NCBI RefSeq assembly: GCF_013283855.1
Contig: NZ_CP054056.1
Location: 1 to 64,000, forward strand
Origin: Aquiluna borgnonia
Lineage (GTDB): Bacteria > Actinomycetota > Actinomycetes > Actinomycetales > Microbacteriaceae
DNA length: 64,000 bases
Direction: 5' to 3'
Part shown: piece by piece, positions 18,150 through 27,007 of the stretch
Numbering within the stretch: the first letter of the stretch is position 1
Layout: each line of letters begins with the position of its first letter
The notes under the pieces: model-generated
The model's input: only the letters and a program-made list of their open reading frames with translations
Database searches by the model: none
Told to the model about the DNA's origin: nothing
Translations under genes and position numbers: made by a program

Positions 18150-19016
18150 GTGACGCGCAGAGGCCTGATTATGTTTCTCCTCACCGGCGTTTTTTGGGGA
18201 CTCCCCTATTACTTCATTGCCATAGCGCTTGAGTCCTTCTCAACCCCCACCATTGTTTTCGCGAGGACCTTTATCGGAGCCTTGGTGTTAGTTCCCTACG
18301 CGATCAAAACGGGGGCATCGCGGCAGGTTCTGAAGGCTTGGCCTTATGTTCTGCTGTTTGCGGTTTTGGAGATGGTCGGCCCCTGGTATTTGATCACCGA
18401 GGCAGAAAAATATATTTCGTCCGGCCTTGCCGGATTACTAATTTCCACCGTGCCGTTTTTTGCGGTGGCGATTCTGGCCTTGGTTTTCAAGGACCGCACC
18501 GCCCTGAAGCCCGTTCCCCTCACGGGAATGATCATCGGTTTTCTCGGGGTGATTGCCCTCGTTGGAATCGATTCTTTCTTGGGCCACGTTGAACCACTCT
18601 GGATTGGCGCTGTGGTGTTGGCCGCCATCGGCTACTCAATTGCGCCGATTATGGCCAATCACAAGATGACGAATGTCCCAACCTCGGGTGTTATCGGCTT
18701 CAGCATGGCGATTGTCGCAATCATCTACTCCGTTCCAGCGGCCTTCGAAATCCCCGGAGAGCTTGCAGCCGCCCCACCCATTGAGGGCTGGGTTGCTCTT
18801 TTGGTCCTGGGGCTTATTTGCTCGGCCCTAGCGTTTGTAATTTTCTTCGAGTTGATTCGTGAAATTGGCCCGGTGAAGGCGAGCCTGATTACCTATGTGA
18901 ACACCGCAGTCGCTCTACTACTCGGTACGGTTTTCCTGTCCGAACCGGTCACGCCCGGCCTACTCATCGGTATTCCACTTATCGCAGTCGGTCTATACCT
19001 GAGTGCGAAAAAATAG
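18150..19016 (+). CDS. EamA/DMT-superfamily transporter
   Basis: A 288-residue inner-membrane protein with ten hydrophobic segments in two EamA repeats. Family signs are FWGLPYYFIAIAL in the first helix, the mid-protein FLGVIALVGID and the second repeat's GPVKASLITYVNTAVALLLG. Such proteins export small metabolites or amino acids; the substrate is not predictable. The start GTG 18150 is uncertain; ATG 18171 follows GAGG and is an alternative. Confidence 0.87.
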   Translation: MTRRGLIMFLLTGVFWGLPYYFIAIALESFSTPTIVFARTFIGALVLVPYAIKTGASRQVLKAWPYVLLFAVLEMVGPWYLITEAEKYISSGLAGLLISTVPFFAVAILALVFKDRTALKPVPLTGMIIGFLGVIALVGIDSFLGHVEPLWIGAVVLAAIGYSIAPIMANHKMTNVPTSGVIGFSMAIVAIIYSVPAAFEIPGELAAAPPIEGWVALLVLGLICSALAFVIFFELIREIGPVKASLITYVNTAVALLLGTVFLSEPVTPGLLIGIPLIAVGLYLSAKK

Positions 19017-19040
19017 CCTGAGCTGCCACACTTAGCAGTT

Positions 19041-19295
19041 ATGGAATCACTCGCCGCTCTAGTTGCAGGAATCTTCGTTGGAATCATTGCCCTGGCCTTG
19101 GCCGACATTGTTACAGCGATCCTGTATCGGCGTGGCAAGTTGAAGTTGTGGATCGCCGTTGTGGTGAATTCAATCGTTGGTTTCGTGGCGATCTGGGGGC
19201 TGAGTGTGTTTTGGACCTTAGCGGTGCCTCCCCTTATTGGGTTGGTCATCAGCTCCATAATCCTCACCTGGCCAAAGAAAAAGCGGGCCGCCTAG
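19041..19295 (+). CDS. Small membrane protein, 84 aa
   Basis: An 84-residue protein with three hydrophobic stretches (about 5-25, 36-55, 58-76) separated by the basic loop YRRGKLKLW and ending in a basic KKKRAA tail. Unknown function. It follows the EamA gene by 24 bp and may be co-transcribed with it. Confidence 0.7.
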   Translation: MESLAALVAGIFVGIIALALADIVTAILYRRGKLKLWIAVVVNSIVGFVAIWGLSVFWTLAVPPLIGLVISSIILTWPKKKRAA

Positions 19296-19309
19296 TTGGC
19301 GACCCGCTT
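19281..19309 (-). terminator. Intrinsic terminator of the DoxX-like gene
   Basis: AAGCGGGCCGCC (19281-19292) pairs with GGCGACCCGCTT (19298-19309) with one mismatch. On the minus strand it is followed by TTTCTTT, so it ends the leftward doxX-like transcript. It overlaps the last codons of the small membrane protein gene. Confidence 0.75.
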
Positions 19310-19319
19310 CAAATAGTCT

Positions 19320-19724
19320 CTAGAGGGTTGGCAACACAGCCCAGAGGCCGGCAGCTACTGCAACCACTATCAGCAACTGAAGGTTCATCTTCAACGTGTA
19401 CTTGCTCTCGCCACGCTTAGCGTGGAGCCAGATGGCGCCGACCATGGTTAGCGCCAGTCCCGCGCCGGCGGCAACTGCAAACCAGATTGCCCAGGTGAAA
19501 CCTAGGAAGTAAGCAATAGGGGCCAGCACCAGACCGGCTGCACCGGCAAACTCAAGCCAAGCGATCAGTCGCACGGTTCCCATTGGTGTGGTCTCGACCC
19601 AACCAAATCCTGCGCCCAGCAGGGTCTCTTTTGAGCTGAAAGCCTTGAATTTTCCGGCCTTGTAGAAGCTGAATGCGCCGAAAATGCTTGCGGCGGCGGC
19701 CAAAACGGTAATGATGATGTCCAT
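19320..19724 (-). CDS. DoxX-like membrane protein
   Basis: A 134-residue protein with four hydrophobic helices and the DoxX-like pattern KETLLGAGFGWVETTPMGTVRLIAWLEFAGAAGLVLAPI. DoxX-like proteins are implicated in redox homeostasis but have no defined activity here. ATG 19724 gives the normal family N terminus; a longer frame would run through the intergenic operator-like region. It is divergent from the HTH protein gene at 19804. Confidence 0.8.
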   Translation of the reverse strand: MDIIITVLAAAASIFGAFSFYKAGKFKAFSSKETLLGAGFGWVETTPMGTVRLIAWLEFAGAAGLVLAPIAYFLGFTWAIWFAVAAGAGLALTMVGAIWLHAKRGESKYTLKMNLQLLIVVAVAAGLWAVLPTL

Positions 19725-19740
19725 AGTTTTTATCCATTTC

Positions 19741-19770
19741 TGTCTAGTCCCTCTAGACAAACCTTGTCTA
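19741..19770. promoter_or_regulatory. Operator-like repeats between doxX-like and HTH genes
   Basis: TGTCTAG (19741-19747) and CTAGACA (19753-19759) form one palindrome; TAGACAA (19754-19760) and TTGTCTA (19764-19770) form another with a 3-bp spacer. Three alternating half sites in a divergent promoter region suggest a regulator binding site. The regulator is unknown. Confidence 0.55.
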
Positions 19771-19803
19771 CCATACCTTATTTTTGGGTGATAGGGTTCT
19801 GAC

Positions 19804-20178
19804 ATGGAAATCAGGGCCGAATGCGAGCGAAAAGCAGGGGCTTGGCGCGTCCGGGTTCCTGAACTCGACAACCTTCTGATCTCCACCAAGCGCCTTGATC
19901 TCGCAACAGAGCAGATTAAGGACCTGGTTCACGAATACCAGGGAATTGACCCCTGCGATGTGGTTGTAAAGGTTGAAGCCGCAATGCCGGGGATCATGTG
20001 TGATCTGGAGGCAGCGCAAATCAAGATGCGGGAATCGCAGCGGCTTCAGGAGGAGGCATCGCGTGAGATTCGCGATGTTGTGTCAAGGCTCCGAAGCGAG
20101 GGGCTGAGCATGCGCGATATTGGTGTTTTGCTACAAATTTCTCCCCAGAGAGTGGCTCAGCTAACCGACAGCATCTAG
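19804..20178 (+). CDS. HicB-like / helix-turn-helix protein
   Basis: A 124-residue protein with a HicB-like N-terminal strand pattern (ERKAGAWRVRVPELDNLLISTKRLDLATEQI) and a C-terminal helix-turn-helix (SEGLSMRDIGVLLQISPQRVAQL). A HicB-type fold with a DNA-binding tail is usual for antitoxins, but no HicA toxin gene is adjacent, so it may be a stand-alone regulator. It faces the repeat-rich divergent region. Confidence 0.75.
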   Translation: MEIRAECERKAGAWRVRVPELDNLLISTKRLDLATEQIKDLVHEYQGIDPCDVVVKVEAAMPGIMCDLEAAQIKMRESQRLQEEASREIRDVVSRLRSEGLSMRDIGVLLQISPQRVAQLTDSI

Positions 20179-20187
20179 ATTGTGGTC

Positions 20188-20973
20188 ATGTCAACGTGGA
20201 CCAGAATTACAACGGAGCAGCGCGGCCATGTCTACCTAATTGGGCTAAACAGACCCGAGAAGCTAAACGCCGCAGACGAGCAAATGCTGCAAGAAATTTC
20301 ACTCGCCTACGGCGAGCTAGACAAAAACCCACAACTTCGAGTTGGTTTAGTTTTTGCCCACGGCGACCACTTCACCGCGGGGCTGGACCTGAATGATGTC
20401 GGACCCAAGCTCGCCAGCGGAGCACTAGCGATGGTGCCCGAGGGTGGTTTAGACCCTTGGGGTATGAGCACCAGGCAGGTGTCAAAACCAGTCGTCATGG
20501 CAATCCAAGGAACGTGCTTCACCCTCGGAGTCGAATTGGCTCTGGCTTCCGAAATTATTGTGGCTGCTGAGAATGCCAGGTTTGCCCAACTTGAGGTAAC
20601 CCGAGGAATATTGCCCTTCGGTGGCGGAACGATTCGTTTTCCGCAGGCTGCTGGCTGGAGCAATGCCATGCGCTACTTGCTGACCGGGGAGTCATTTGAT
20701 GCCAATGAAGCCATGCGGATGAGTTTGGTTACCGAGGTGGTTGCCGCAGGCCAGGAATTCAATAGAGCTTTGGAATTGGCTACTCGGATTGCAGAGCAAG
20801 CACCTTTGGCGGTCCAGGCCACTCTCGCTTCGGCGAGAGGGATGACACCGGAAGCAGATAGAGAAAAACTCATGGTCGTTGATCGACTGAAGAAGTTGAT
20901 GAAAACCAATGACGTTCAACGTGGGATGCAGGCGTTTGCATCAAAAACCCCTGCAAAGTTCGAAGGCGACTGA
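20188..20973 (+). CDS. Enoyl-CoA hydratase/isomerase family protein
   Basis: A 261-residue crotonase-fold enzyme; family members hydrate enoyl-CoA in beta-oxidation. Visible motifs are LNRPEKLNAADEQML near residue 20, HFTAGLDLNDV (oxyanion-hole loop, about 65) and the GILPFGGGTIRF segment (about 139). ATG 20188 is preferred; an in-frame GTG at 20182 adds two residues. It leads the beta-oxidation group (acyl-CoA oxidase, thiolase, multifunctional enzyme), although 148 bp separate it from the next gene. Confidence 0.87.
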   Translation: MSTWTRITTEQRGHVYLIGLNRPEKLNAADEQMLQEISLAYGELDKNPQLRVGLVFAHGDHFTAGLDLNDVGPKLASGALAMVPEGGLDPWGMSTRQVSKPVVMAIQGTCFTLGVELALASEIIVAAENARFAQLEVTRGILPFGGGTIRFPQAAGWSNAMRYLLTGESFDANEAMRMSLVTEVVAAGQEFNRALELATRIAEQAPLAVQATLASARGMTPEADREKLMVVDRLKKLMKTNDVQRGMQAFASKTPAKFEGD

Positions 20974-21121
20974 AGTTTTTGTAAGCAATGGGTAATTTCT
21001 ACCTACCAAATTTATAGCTTTACTACAAAACCAAGATTTTTGTTGTTGGGGTTTTTGTGGTCGCTCACGAATTTTCTCGACACCTCTTACCTTCTTGATT
21101 TTGTTGTGCGTGACTAGAGAC
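20974..21121 (+). promoter_or_regulatory. Likely promoter region of the beta-oxidation operon
   Basis: A 148-bp AT-rich gap before the acyl-CoA oxidase gene. It contains short repeats such as GGTA/TACC (around 20990-21006). I cannot assign -35/-10 boxes with confidence, but this is the only gap before a three-gene overlapping operon. Confidence 0.35.
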
Positions 21122-23080
21122 ATGGATATCAAAGAAGACGTTCAGATTGAAGTTGCAGAGCTTGGCGAAAGAATTCTCGGTCGCTGGGCAGAGGTTCGCC
21201 GTCACACCCGCGGACTGATAGAGTCCGAAAAACTCTTCAAGGTTGAGGGTGAACCCCTGGAGAAACACCGCGAGCGAGTGCTCAAAAATCTCAAAACTTT
21301 GGTTGCCAACGGTGCGACCCAGTACGGTTTCCTTCCTGAGCTCGGCGGTCAGATGAACCCCGGTGGATCTCTGGCATCCTTCGAGGAGCTTTTGTTTGCA
21401 GACCCTTCCCTGCAGATTAAGTTCGGGGTTCAGTGGGGTTTGTTTGGCTCAGCGATCCTTTACCTCGGTACCGAATATCACCACAAAAATTTTCTGCCTT
21501 CGGCAGTGAATTTAGATGTGCCCGGGGCCTTTGCTATGACCGAAACCGGTCACGGTTCAGACGTTGCCTCAATTGGCACAACTGCGACTTTTGATCCCGC
21601 CACCAACGAGTTTGTGATCAACACTCCAAACCGCCACAGCTACAAGGATTACCTGGGAAACGCGGCTCTCCACGGCCAAGCTGCTGTTGTCTTCGCGCAG
21701 CTATACACGCAGGGCAAGAACCACGGGGTTCACGCGTTTTACGTCCCGATTCGCAAACGCGGCAAGTTGTTGCCGGGAGTGGGGAGCGAAGACGATGGTC
21801 TCAAGGGTGGCTTGAACGGTATTGACAACGGAAGGCTTTACTTCAACCAGGTCAGGGTTCCCAGATTGAACCTGTTAAACCGATACGCGGATGTGGCGCA
21901 GGACGGAACCTACTCCTCCGTCATCGAGTCTCCCGGCCGGAGGTTTTTCACTCAGCTTGGAGCTTTGGTTCAGGGTCGAGTCTCACTAACCGGTGCAGTG
22001 ACCAATGCCCAGAAACTGGCCCTCGATATTGCGGTTCGCTACTCAGAGGAGCGCAAGCAGTTTGCCGGTCCCGATGGGGAAGAGCGGACTTTGATGGACT
22101 ACGGTCGCCACCAGCGCAGGTTGCTACCTCTAATAGCCAGAACCTACGCCCACATTTTTGCCCACCAAGAGCTATTGGATGCCTTCCACGAGGTCTTTGC
22201 TGGAATCAATGACACCGAGGAGACCAGGGCTGACCTAGAGACAGTGGCCGCCGCAGCCAAGGCGCTTAGCACTTGGGACGCTCTGGAAACCATTCAGCAG
22301 TGCCGGGAGGCGTGCGGTGGTCAAGGGTTCATGGCGGAACACCGGCTGACTGGACTGCGGGCAGACCTTGACATCTACGTCACATTCGAGGGCGACAACA
22401 ACGTGCTGCTGCAGTTGGTTGCCAAACGTTTGCTTGGAGACTACGCCAAGGCTTTCAAGTCACCGGATTTTGGAACCTTGGCGCAGTATGTTGCCGGCCA
22501 GGTTGGCGAAGCAGCTTTCAACCGCGGCGGACTCAGGGGTCTCGCGCAGAACATTATTGACTTTGGTTCGACTGCAAGGTCAGTTGGATTCATCAAGGAC
22601 CCCGAGCACCAGCACCAACTGTTGACTGACCGGGTCCACACCTCAATTGCCAAGCTCGCCAACGCCATGAAGGCTGCCGGCAAGGATCAACTCAAGCAGG
22701 CGGAGCTTTTCAACCGTCACCAAAATGAACTGATCCTGACCGCCAAGGCTCACGGCGAACTGATCATGTGGGAGGCGTTCACCAGAGCGCTGCCGACCAT
22801 TGAGGACCCAGAGACCAGGCAGGTGTTGACCTGGCTGAGAGATCTATTCGGTTTCACACTGCTGGAAAAGGACATGGCCTGGTATCTGCTCAATGGCCGC
22901 ATCAACTCCGCAAGGGCGGAGGCGATTACCGAATACATCGACACTCGCCTGCTGCCAAGGCTTAGGCCCCACGCAATAGCGCTTGTGGATGCATTCCTAC
23001 TGACACCGGGGCTTGTGAGAACCAACCTCGCCAAAGATGAGGCCGCCAGGCGCGCAGGTATTAAGAAGGGTCAAAACTAA
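21122..23080 (+). CDS. Acyl-CoA oxidase/dehydrogenase (ACOX-type)
   Basis: A 652-residue flavoprotein, clearly longer than ordinary acyl-CoA dehydrogenases (about 390) and matching the acyl-CoA oxidase family. Signs are AMTETGHGSDVASIGTTATF (about 140-160), GLNGIDNGRLYFNQVRVPR, GRVSLTGAV, and ACGGQGFMAEHRL with a following VTFEGDNNVLLQLVAKRLL. Oxidases transfer electrons from acyl-CoA to oxygen with H2O2 release; whether this one uses oxygen or an electron acceptor cannot be read from sequence. ATG 21122 follows AGAGA. Its stop overlaps the thiolase start by one base. Confidence 0.9.
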   Translation: MDIKEDVQIEVAELGERILGRWAEVRRHTRGLIESEKLFKVEGEPLEKHRERVLKNLKTLVANGATQYGFLPELGGQMNPGGSLASFEELLFADPSLQIKFGVQWGLFGSAILYLGTEYHHKNFLPSAVNLDVPGAFAMTETGHGSDVASIGTTATFDPATNEFVINTPNRHSYKDYLGNAALHGQAAVVFAQLYTQGKNHGVHAFYVPIRKRGKLLPGVGSEDDGLKGGLNGIDNGRLYFNQVRVPRLNLLNRYADVAQDGTYSSVIESPGRRFFTQLGALVQGRVSLTGAVTNAQKLALDIAVRYSEERKQFAGPDGEERTLMDYGRHQRRLLPLIARTYAHIFAHQELLDAFHEVFAGINDTEETRADLETVAAAAKALSTWDALETIQQCREACGGQGFMAEHRLTGLRADLDIYVTFEGDNNVLLQLVAKRLLGDYAKAFKSPDFGTLAQYVAGQVGEAAFNRGGLRGLAQNIIDFGSTARSVGFIKDPEHQHQLLTDRVHTSIAKLANAMKAAGKDQLKQAELFNRHQNELILTAKAHGELIMWEAFTRALPTIEDPETRQVLTWLRDLFGFTLLEKDMAWYLLNGRINSARAEAITEYIDTRLLPRLRPHAIALVDAFLLTPGLVRTNLAKDEAARRAGIKKGQN

Positions 23081-24267
23081 TGCAGCAGCAGGATGTCTAC
23101 TTCGTAGACGGTGTCCGCACCCCGTTTGGCAAGGCCGGAGAAAAGGGCGTCTACTGGAACACCAGAGCCGATGACCTGGTCGTGAAGGCCACCATCGGAC
23201 TGCTGGACAGGCATCCGGATCTCGACCGAGCAGCTATTGACGATGTAGCCATTGCGGCAACAACTCAGCAGGGTGATCAGGGTCTGACCATCGGTAGGAC
23301 GGCCGCCATCCTTGCTGGCCTGCCGCAGTCGGTTCCGGGTTACGCGATTGATCGCATGTGTGCTGGTGCGATGACAGCGGTAACCACGGTTTCTGGAGCC
23401 ATTGGGATCGGTGCCTACGACCTAGCACTTGCCGGTGGCGTGGAGCACATGGGTAGACACCCCATGGGGTTTAACTCGGACCCGAACCCGAGGTTTCTCG
23501 CTGAAAAACTAGTCTCTCCAGATGCTCTCAACATGGGCTGCACCGCAGAGAAGATTCACGATCGCTTCCCTCACCTGACCAAGGAGCGGGCCGATGCATA
23601 TGCGGTTTCCTCTCAGCATCGAGCCGCCAAGGCCTACGAGCAGAACTTGGTTCAGCCCGACCTCATTCCAGTTTCAGCAGCCAGTGCCGAGGGCTGGAAG
23701 CTTGTTACCAGGGACGAGCTTATGAGACCGGAGTCGACCATCGAGGGGATGAAGGATCTCAAGACCCCATTCCGCCCGCACGGCAAGGTAACGGCTGGTA
23801 ATGCCTCTCCGCTAACAGACGGCGCAACAATCTCTCTGATTGCTGGAGAGCGAGCACTAAAGCAGCACAACCTAAAGCCCAGGATGCGCATGGTTTCCTT
23901 TGCTTTTGCCGGTGTTGCCCCAGAAATTATGGGTATTGGGCCTATCCCCTCCACGGAAAAGGCCCTTGGCAAAGCCGGCCTCGGAATCTCAGACATCGAC
24001 ATCTTCGAGATAAACGAGGCCTTCGCCATCCAGGTTCTCTCATTCCTAGATCACTTCGGCATTGCCGATGATGACCCCAGGGTGAACCCGTGGGGCGGGG
24101 CGATTGCCTTTGGTCACCCACTTGCCTCCAGTGGCGTGCGCCTGATGAATCAGCTATCTAGACACTTTGAAGCCAACCCCAAGGCCAGATACGGCATGAC
24201 CACAATGTGTATCGGCCTTGGAATGGGCGGCACTGTGATCTGGGAAAACCTCGGATACAAGGGCTAA
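23080..24267 (+). CDS. fadA: Acetyl-CoA C-acyltransferase (thiolase)
   Basis: A 395-residue thiolase that cleaves 3-ketoacyl-CoA to acetyl-CoA. The nucleophilic cysteine is in DRMCAGAMTAV (about residue 90), the base in NEAFA and GGAIAFGHPLASSGVR (His about 346), and the second cysteine in TTMCIGLGMGG (about 380). The gene starts within the stop of the acyl-CoA oxidase gene and is followed after 2 bp by the multifunctional enzyme, so the three are one operon. Confidence 0.94.
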   Translation: MQQQDVYFVDGVRTPFGKAGEKGVYWNTRADDLVVKATIGLLDRHPDLDRAAIDDVAIAATTQQGDQGLTIGRTAAILAGLPQSVPGYAIDRMCAGAMTAVTTVSGAIGIGAYDLALAGGVEHMGRHPMGFNSDPNPRFLAEKLVSPDALNMGCTAEKIHDRFPHLTKERADAYAVSSQHRAAKAYEQNLVQPDLIPVSAASAEGWKLVTRDELMRPESTIEGMKDLKTPFRPHGKVTAGNASPLTDGATISLIAGERALKQHNLKPRMRMVSFAFAGVAPEIMGIGPIPSTEKALGKAGLGISDIDIFEINEAFAIQVLSFLDHFGIADDDPRVNPWGGAIAFGHPLASSGVRLMNQLSRHFEANPKARYGMTTMCIGLGMGGTVIWENLGYKG

Positions 24268-24269
24268 TC

Positions 24270-26387
24270 ATGGGTAAGTACGATCAAATTTTGCGAGATG
24301 ACGAAGTCATCACTCAGAGCTACGTCAGTGACGTGCAGCTGGCCTCCGGAAAGACCCTGGCCCTAATCACCCTGGAAAACGGCCTGGACCACAATCGCCC
24401 CAACACCCTTGGACCACACACCCTGATTCAACTGGGCGAGAAGCTAGATGAGCAGCGCGCGCGAGCAAAGCGCGGCGAGATTGCCGCGGTTGGAGTAACC
24501 GGCAAGCCATATTTTTTGGCTGCCGGAGCTGATCTCTCCAAGGTAAACGAAATTCCGGACCGTCACTCCGGGCGCCTGATTGCAGAGCTCGGTCACGAGG
24601 TCTTGGGAAAGCTCTCGGAACTGGGAGTTCCAAGCTTTGTCTTTATCAACGGTTTGGCCCTGGGTGGTGGGTTGGAAATCGCACTCAATGCGAACTATCG
24701 AACCGTGAACCAGGCAGCTCCGGCCATTGCACTACCCGAGGTGTTTTTGGGGCTGATTCCTGGTTGGGGTGGGGCATACCTGCTTCCAAACCTGATAGGC
24801 ATCAAGAATGCCCTCAAGTTAATCATCGAAAACCCTCTGAAGCAAAACCGCATGCTCAAGCCAGAGGAGGCGCTTGAGCTTGGGATTGCGGATGTGATGT
24901 TTGACTCACAGCGCTTCCTGGAACAGTCGCTCAGCTGGGCGGATCAGGTTTTGGGTGGACTCAAGGTTAAGCGCAAGCACGAACCGGGCATGATCGAGCG
25001 AACCACCATGTGGGGCCCGGCGGTCTCGATTGCAAGGGGCATGCTCGAGGAAAAGATTGGATCTGTCCCCTTAGCGCCCTACCGCGCCCTGGATTTGATT
25101 CTGGCAGCGAAGTCTGGAACTCAAAAGGAAGCTTTTGAGCGCGAGGACCAGGCCATCGAGGACATGATTGCCTCAGATCAGTTCCGAGCCTCAATCTACG
25201 CCTTCAATCTGGTTCAAAAACACGCCAAGAAGCCCTCGGGAGCTCCGGATTCGGCGCTCGCGAAGCCAGTCAGCAAGGTCGGCGTTATAGGTGCCGGTCT
25301 AATGGCTTCGCAGTTTGCCCTGCTGTTCCTTCGCCGCCTAGAGGTTCCGGTGGTAATCACGGACGTCTCCCAGGAGCGAGTGGACAAGGGACTTGCCTAC
25401 ATTGCCCAAGAGCTTGAAAAGCTGGTCGAAAAGGGCAGGCTCTCCACCGATGATCGCAATCGATACCTGGGTAACCTCTCTGGCTCGCTAGATTACGCAG
25501 CTTTCGCAAATTGCGACTGGGTCATTGAGGCGGTTTTCGAGGAGCTGGAGATCAAACGTGAGGTCTTCGCCAGAATTGAGCAGGTTGTGAGACCAGACTG
25601 CATCCTGGCCACCAACACCTCATCGCTCTCTGTTGATGCGATTGGTGCAAACCTGGAGCACCCAGAGCGGCTAGTTGGCTTCCACTTCTTCAACCCGGTT
25701 GCTGTAATGCCATTGGTTGAGGTGGTTAGGGCGGCCAAGACCAGCGAGGAGGCTGTTGCGACCGCCATGAAGGTGGCAAAGAACCTGAAGAAGACCGCAG
25801 TGATCACCTCAGATTCCGCAGGTTTTGTGGTCAACCGACTGCTGGGCTTCCTGCTTGGGGAGGCCATGCGAGCAGTGGATGAGGGAGCGAACTTTGAGAA
25901 GGTCGCCAAGGCCATCGCCCCACTTGGTCTGCCGATGAATCCATTCGATCTGCTTGAGCTAGTTGGCCTAAAGGTTGGAGCGCACGTTTTGGACTCCATG
26001 CACGCCTTCAACCAGGAGCGTTTCTACGCAAGTGCCAACCTCCACAAGCTTGCCGAATACGGCAAACTCCTGGAGCGCGACGGCAGGGGCAAGATCAAGG
26101 GCTATGACCCCAAAGCCATTGAAATTGTGGGTAATTCAGGAAACGGCGGCAGGTCTGAGGCAGAAATCTTTGAGTCGGTGAATCTCGGGTTGGCCAGGGA
26201 AATCAAGTTGATGCTCGATGAAGGCGTGGTGCACTCGGCTCAGGACATTGATTTGTGCATGATCTTGGGTGCCGGATGGCCCTTCCACCTCGGAGGAATC
26301 ACCCCATACCTGGATCGAACCGGTGCTTCTGAGCGCGCATTTGGCTCCAGCTTCCACAGCCCAATGATTATCGGAGTGAGGGACTAG
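24270..26387 (+). CDS. fadB: Multifunctional enoyl-CoA hydratase / 3-hydroxyacyl-CoA dehydrogenase
   Basis: A 705-residue FadB/FadJ-like enzyme performing hydration and NAD-dependent oxidation. The N-terminal crotonase domain shows AAGADLSKV and LALGGGLEIAL (about 125-140); the dehydrogenase domain starts at VGVIGAGLMASQFA (about 340) with NTSSLSVDAI, HFFNPVAVMPLVEVV and a C-terminal helical domain with GFVVNRLL. ATG 24270 is right after the thiolase stop. Together with the upstream genes it completes a beta-oxidation cycle. Confidence 0.93.
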   Translation: MGKYDQILRDDEVITQSYVSDVQLASGKTLALITLENGLDHNRPNTLGPHTLIQLGEKLDEQRARAKRGEIAAVGVTGKPYFLAAGADLSKVNEIPDRHSGRLIAELGHEVLGKLSELGVPSFVFINGLALGGGLEIALNANYRTVNQAAPAIALPEVFLGLIPGWGGAYLLPNLIGIKNALKLIIENPLKQNRMLKPEEALELGIADVMFDSQRFLEQSLSWADQVLGGLKVKRKHEPGMIERTTMWGPAVSIARGMLEEKIGSVPLAPYRALDLILAAKSGTQKEAFEREDQAIEDMIASDQFRASIYAFNLVQKHAKKPSGAPDSALAKPVSKVGVIGAGLMASQFALLFLRRLEVPVVITDVSQERVDKGLAYIAQELEKLVEKGRLSTDDRNRYLGNLSGSLDYAAFANCDWVIEAVFEELEIKREVFARIEQVVRPDCILATNTSSLSVDAIGANLEHPERLVGFHFFNPVAVMPLVEVVRAAKTSEEAVATAMKVAKNLKKTAVITSDSAGFVVNRLLGFLLGEAMRAVDEGANFEKVAKAIAPLGLPMNPFDLLELVGLKVGAHVLDSMHAFNQERFYASANLHKLAEYGKLLERDGRGKIKGYDPKAIEIVGNSGNGGRSEAEIFESVNLGLAREIKLMLDEGVVHSAQDIDLCMILGAGWPFHLGGITPYLDRTGASERAFGSSFHSPMIIGVRD

Positions 26388-26434
26388 TCAAAGCTAGACG
26401 TAGGATTGGCTATATGACAGCTACAGGGAATTTG

Positions 26435-27007
26435 ATGCGCAAGTTTTTGGCTTTCGCGGCAACCATGCTTGCCGTATCACTTTTAGCCGGCTGCTCACAG
26501 CCACTCGGGTCTGGGGTTGATTCGCTGACCACATCAAGCGCGAGCGAAGAATTCTCAGCAAATGATGTCATGTTTGCCCAAATGATGATTCCTCATCACC
26601 AGCAAGCGATCGACATGAGCGAAATGGCACCTTCACGCGCCCAGAGCCCAGCGGTATTGGAGCTTGCGGTTGAAATTCTGAACGAACAAGGTCCTGAAAT
26701 CAGTCAAATGAACCGCTGGTTGGAGAAAGCAGGAGCGAATTCTCACATGGGTCATGACGCTCAAGATATGGGAATGGGCTCCATGCTGAGCGACCAAGAA
26801 ATGCTTGAACTTGAGGCTTCCACCGGAGCGGAATTCGACAAAAAGTTTCTAACCGGGATGATTGCCCACCACGAGGGAGCTATTCAGATGGCTCAAATGA
26901 TTCTGGATTCCGAAAATCCTGAGGCCAAGAGTTTGGCCGAAGCAATTGTTGAGAGTCAGACAAATCAAATTGCTCAAATGAAGGCCATGCTCGCGGATCT
27001 CGGCTAA
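26435..27007 (+). CDS. DUF305 lipoprotein
   Basis: A secreted lipoprotein: MRKFLAFAATMLAVSLLAGC gives a signal peptide with lipobox LAGC. The mature part is a DUF305 ferritin-like helical domain with FAQMMIPHHQQAIDMSEMA and a second MIAHHEGAIQMAQMIL, the paired His motifs typical of this family; a Met/His-rich loop (HMGHDAQDMGMGSM) could bind copper. ATG 26435 follows AGGGA; ATG 26414 is an in-frame alternative. Function is not established. Confidence 0.88.
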   Translation: MRKFLAFAATMLAVSLLAGCSQPLGSGVDSLTTSSASEEFSANDVMFAQMMIPHHQQAIDMSEMAPSRAQSPAVLELAVEILNEQGPEISQMNRWLEKAGANSHMGHDAQDMGMGSMLSDQEMLELEASTGAEFDKKFLTGMIAHHEGAIQMAQMILDSENPEAKSLAEAIVESQTNQIAQMKAMLADLG

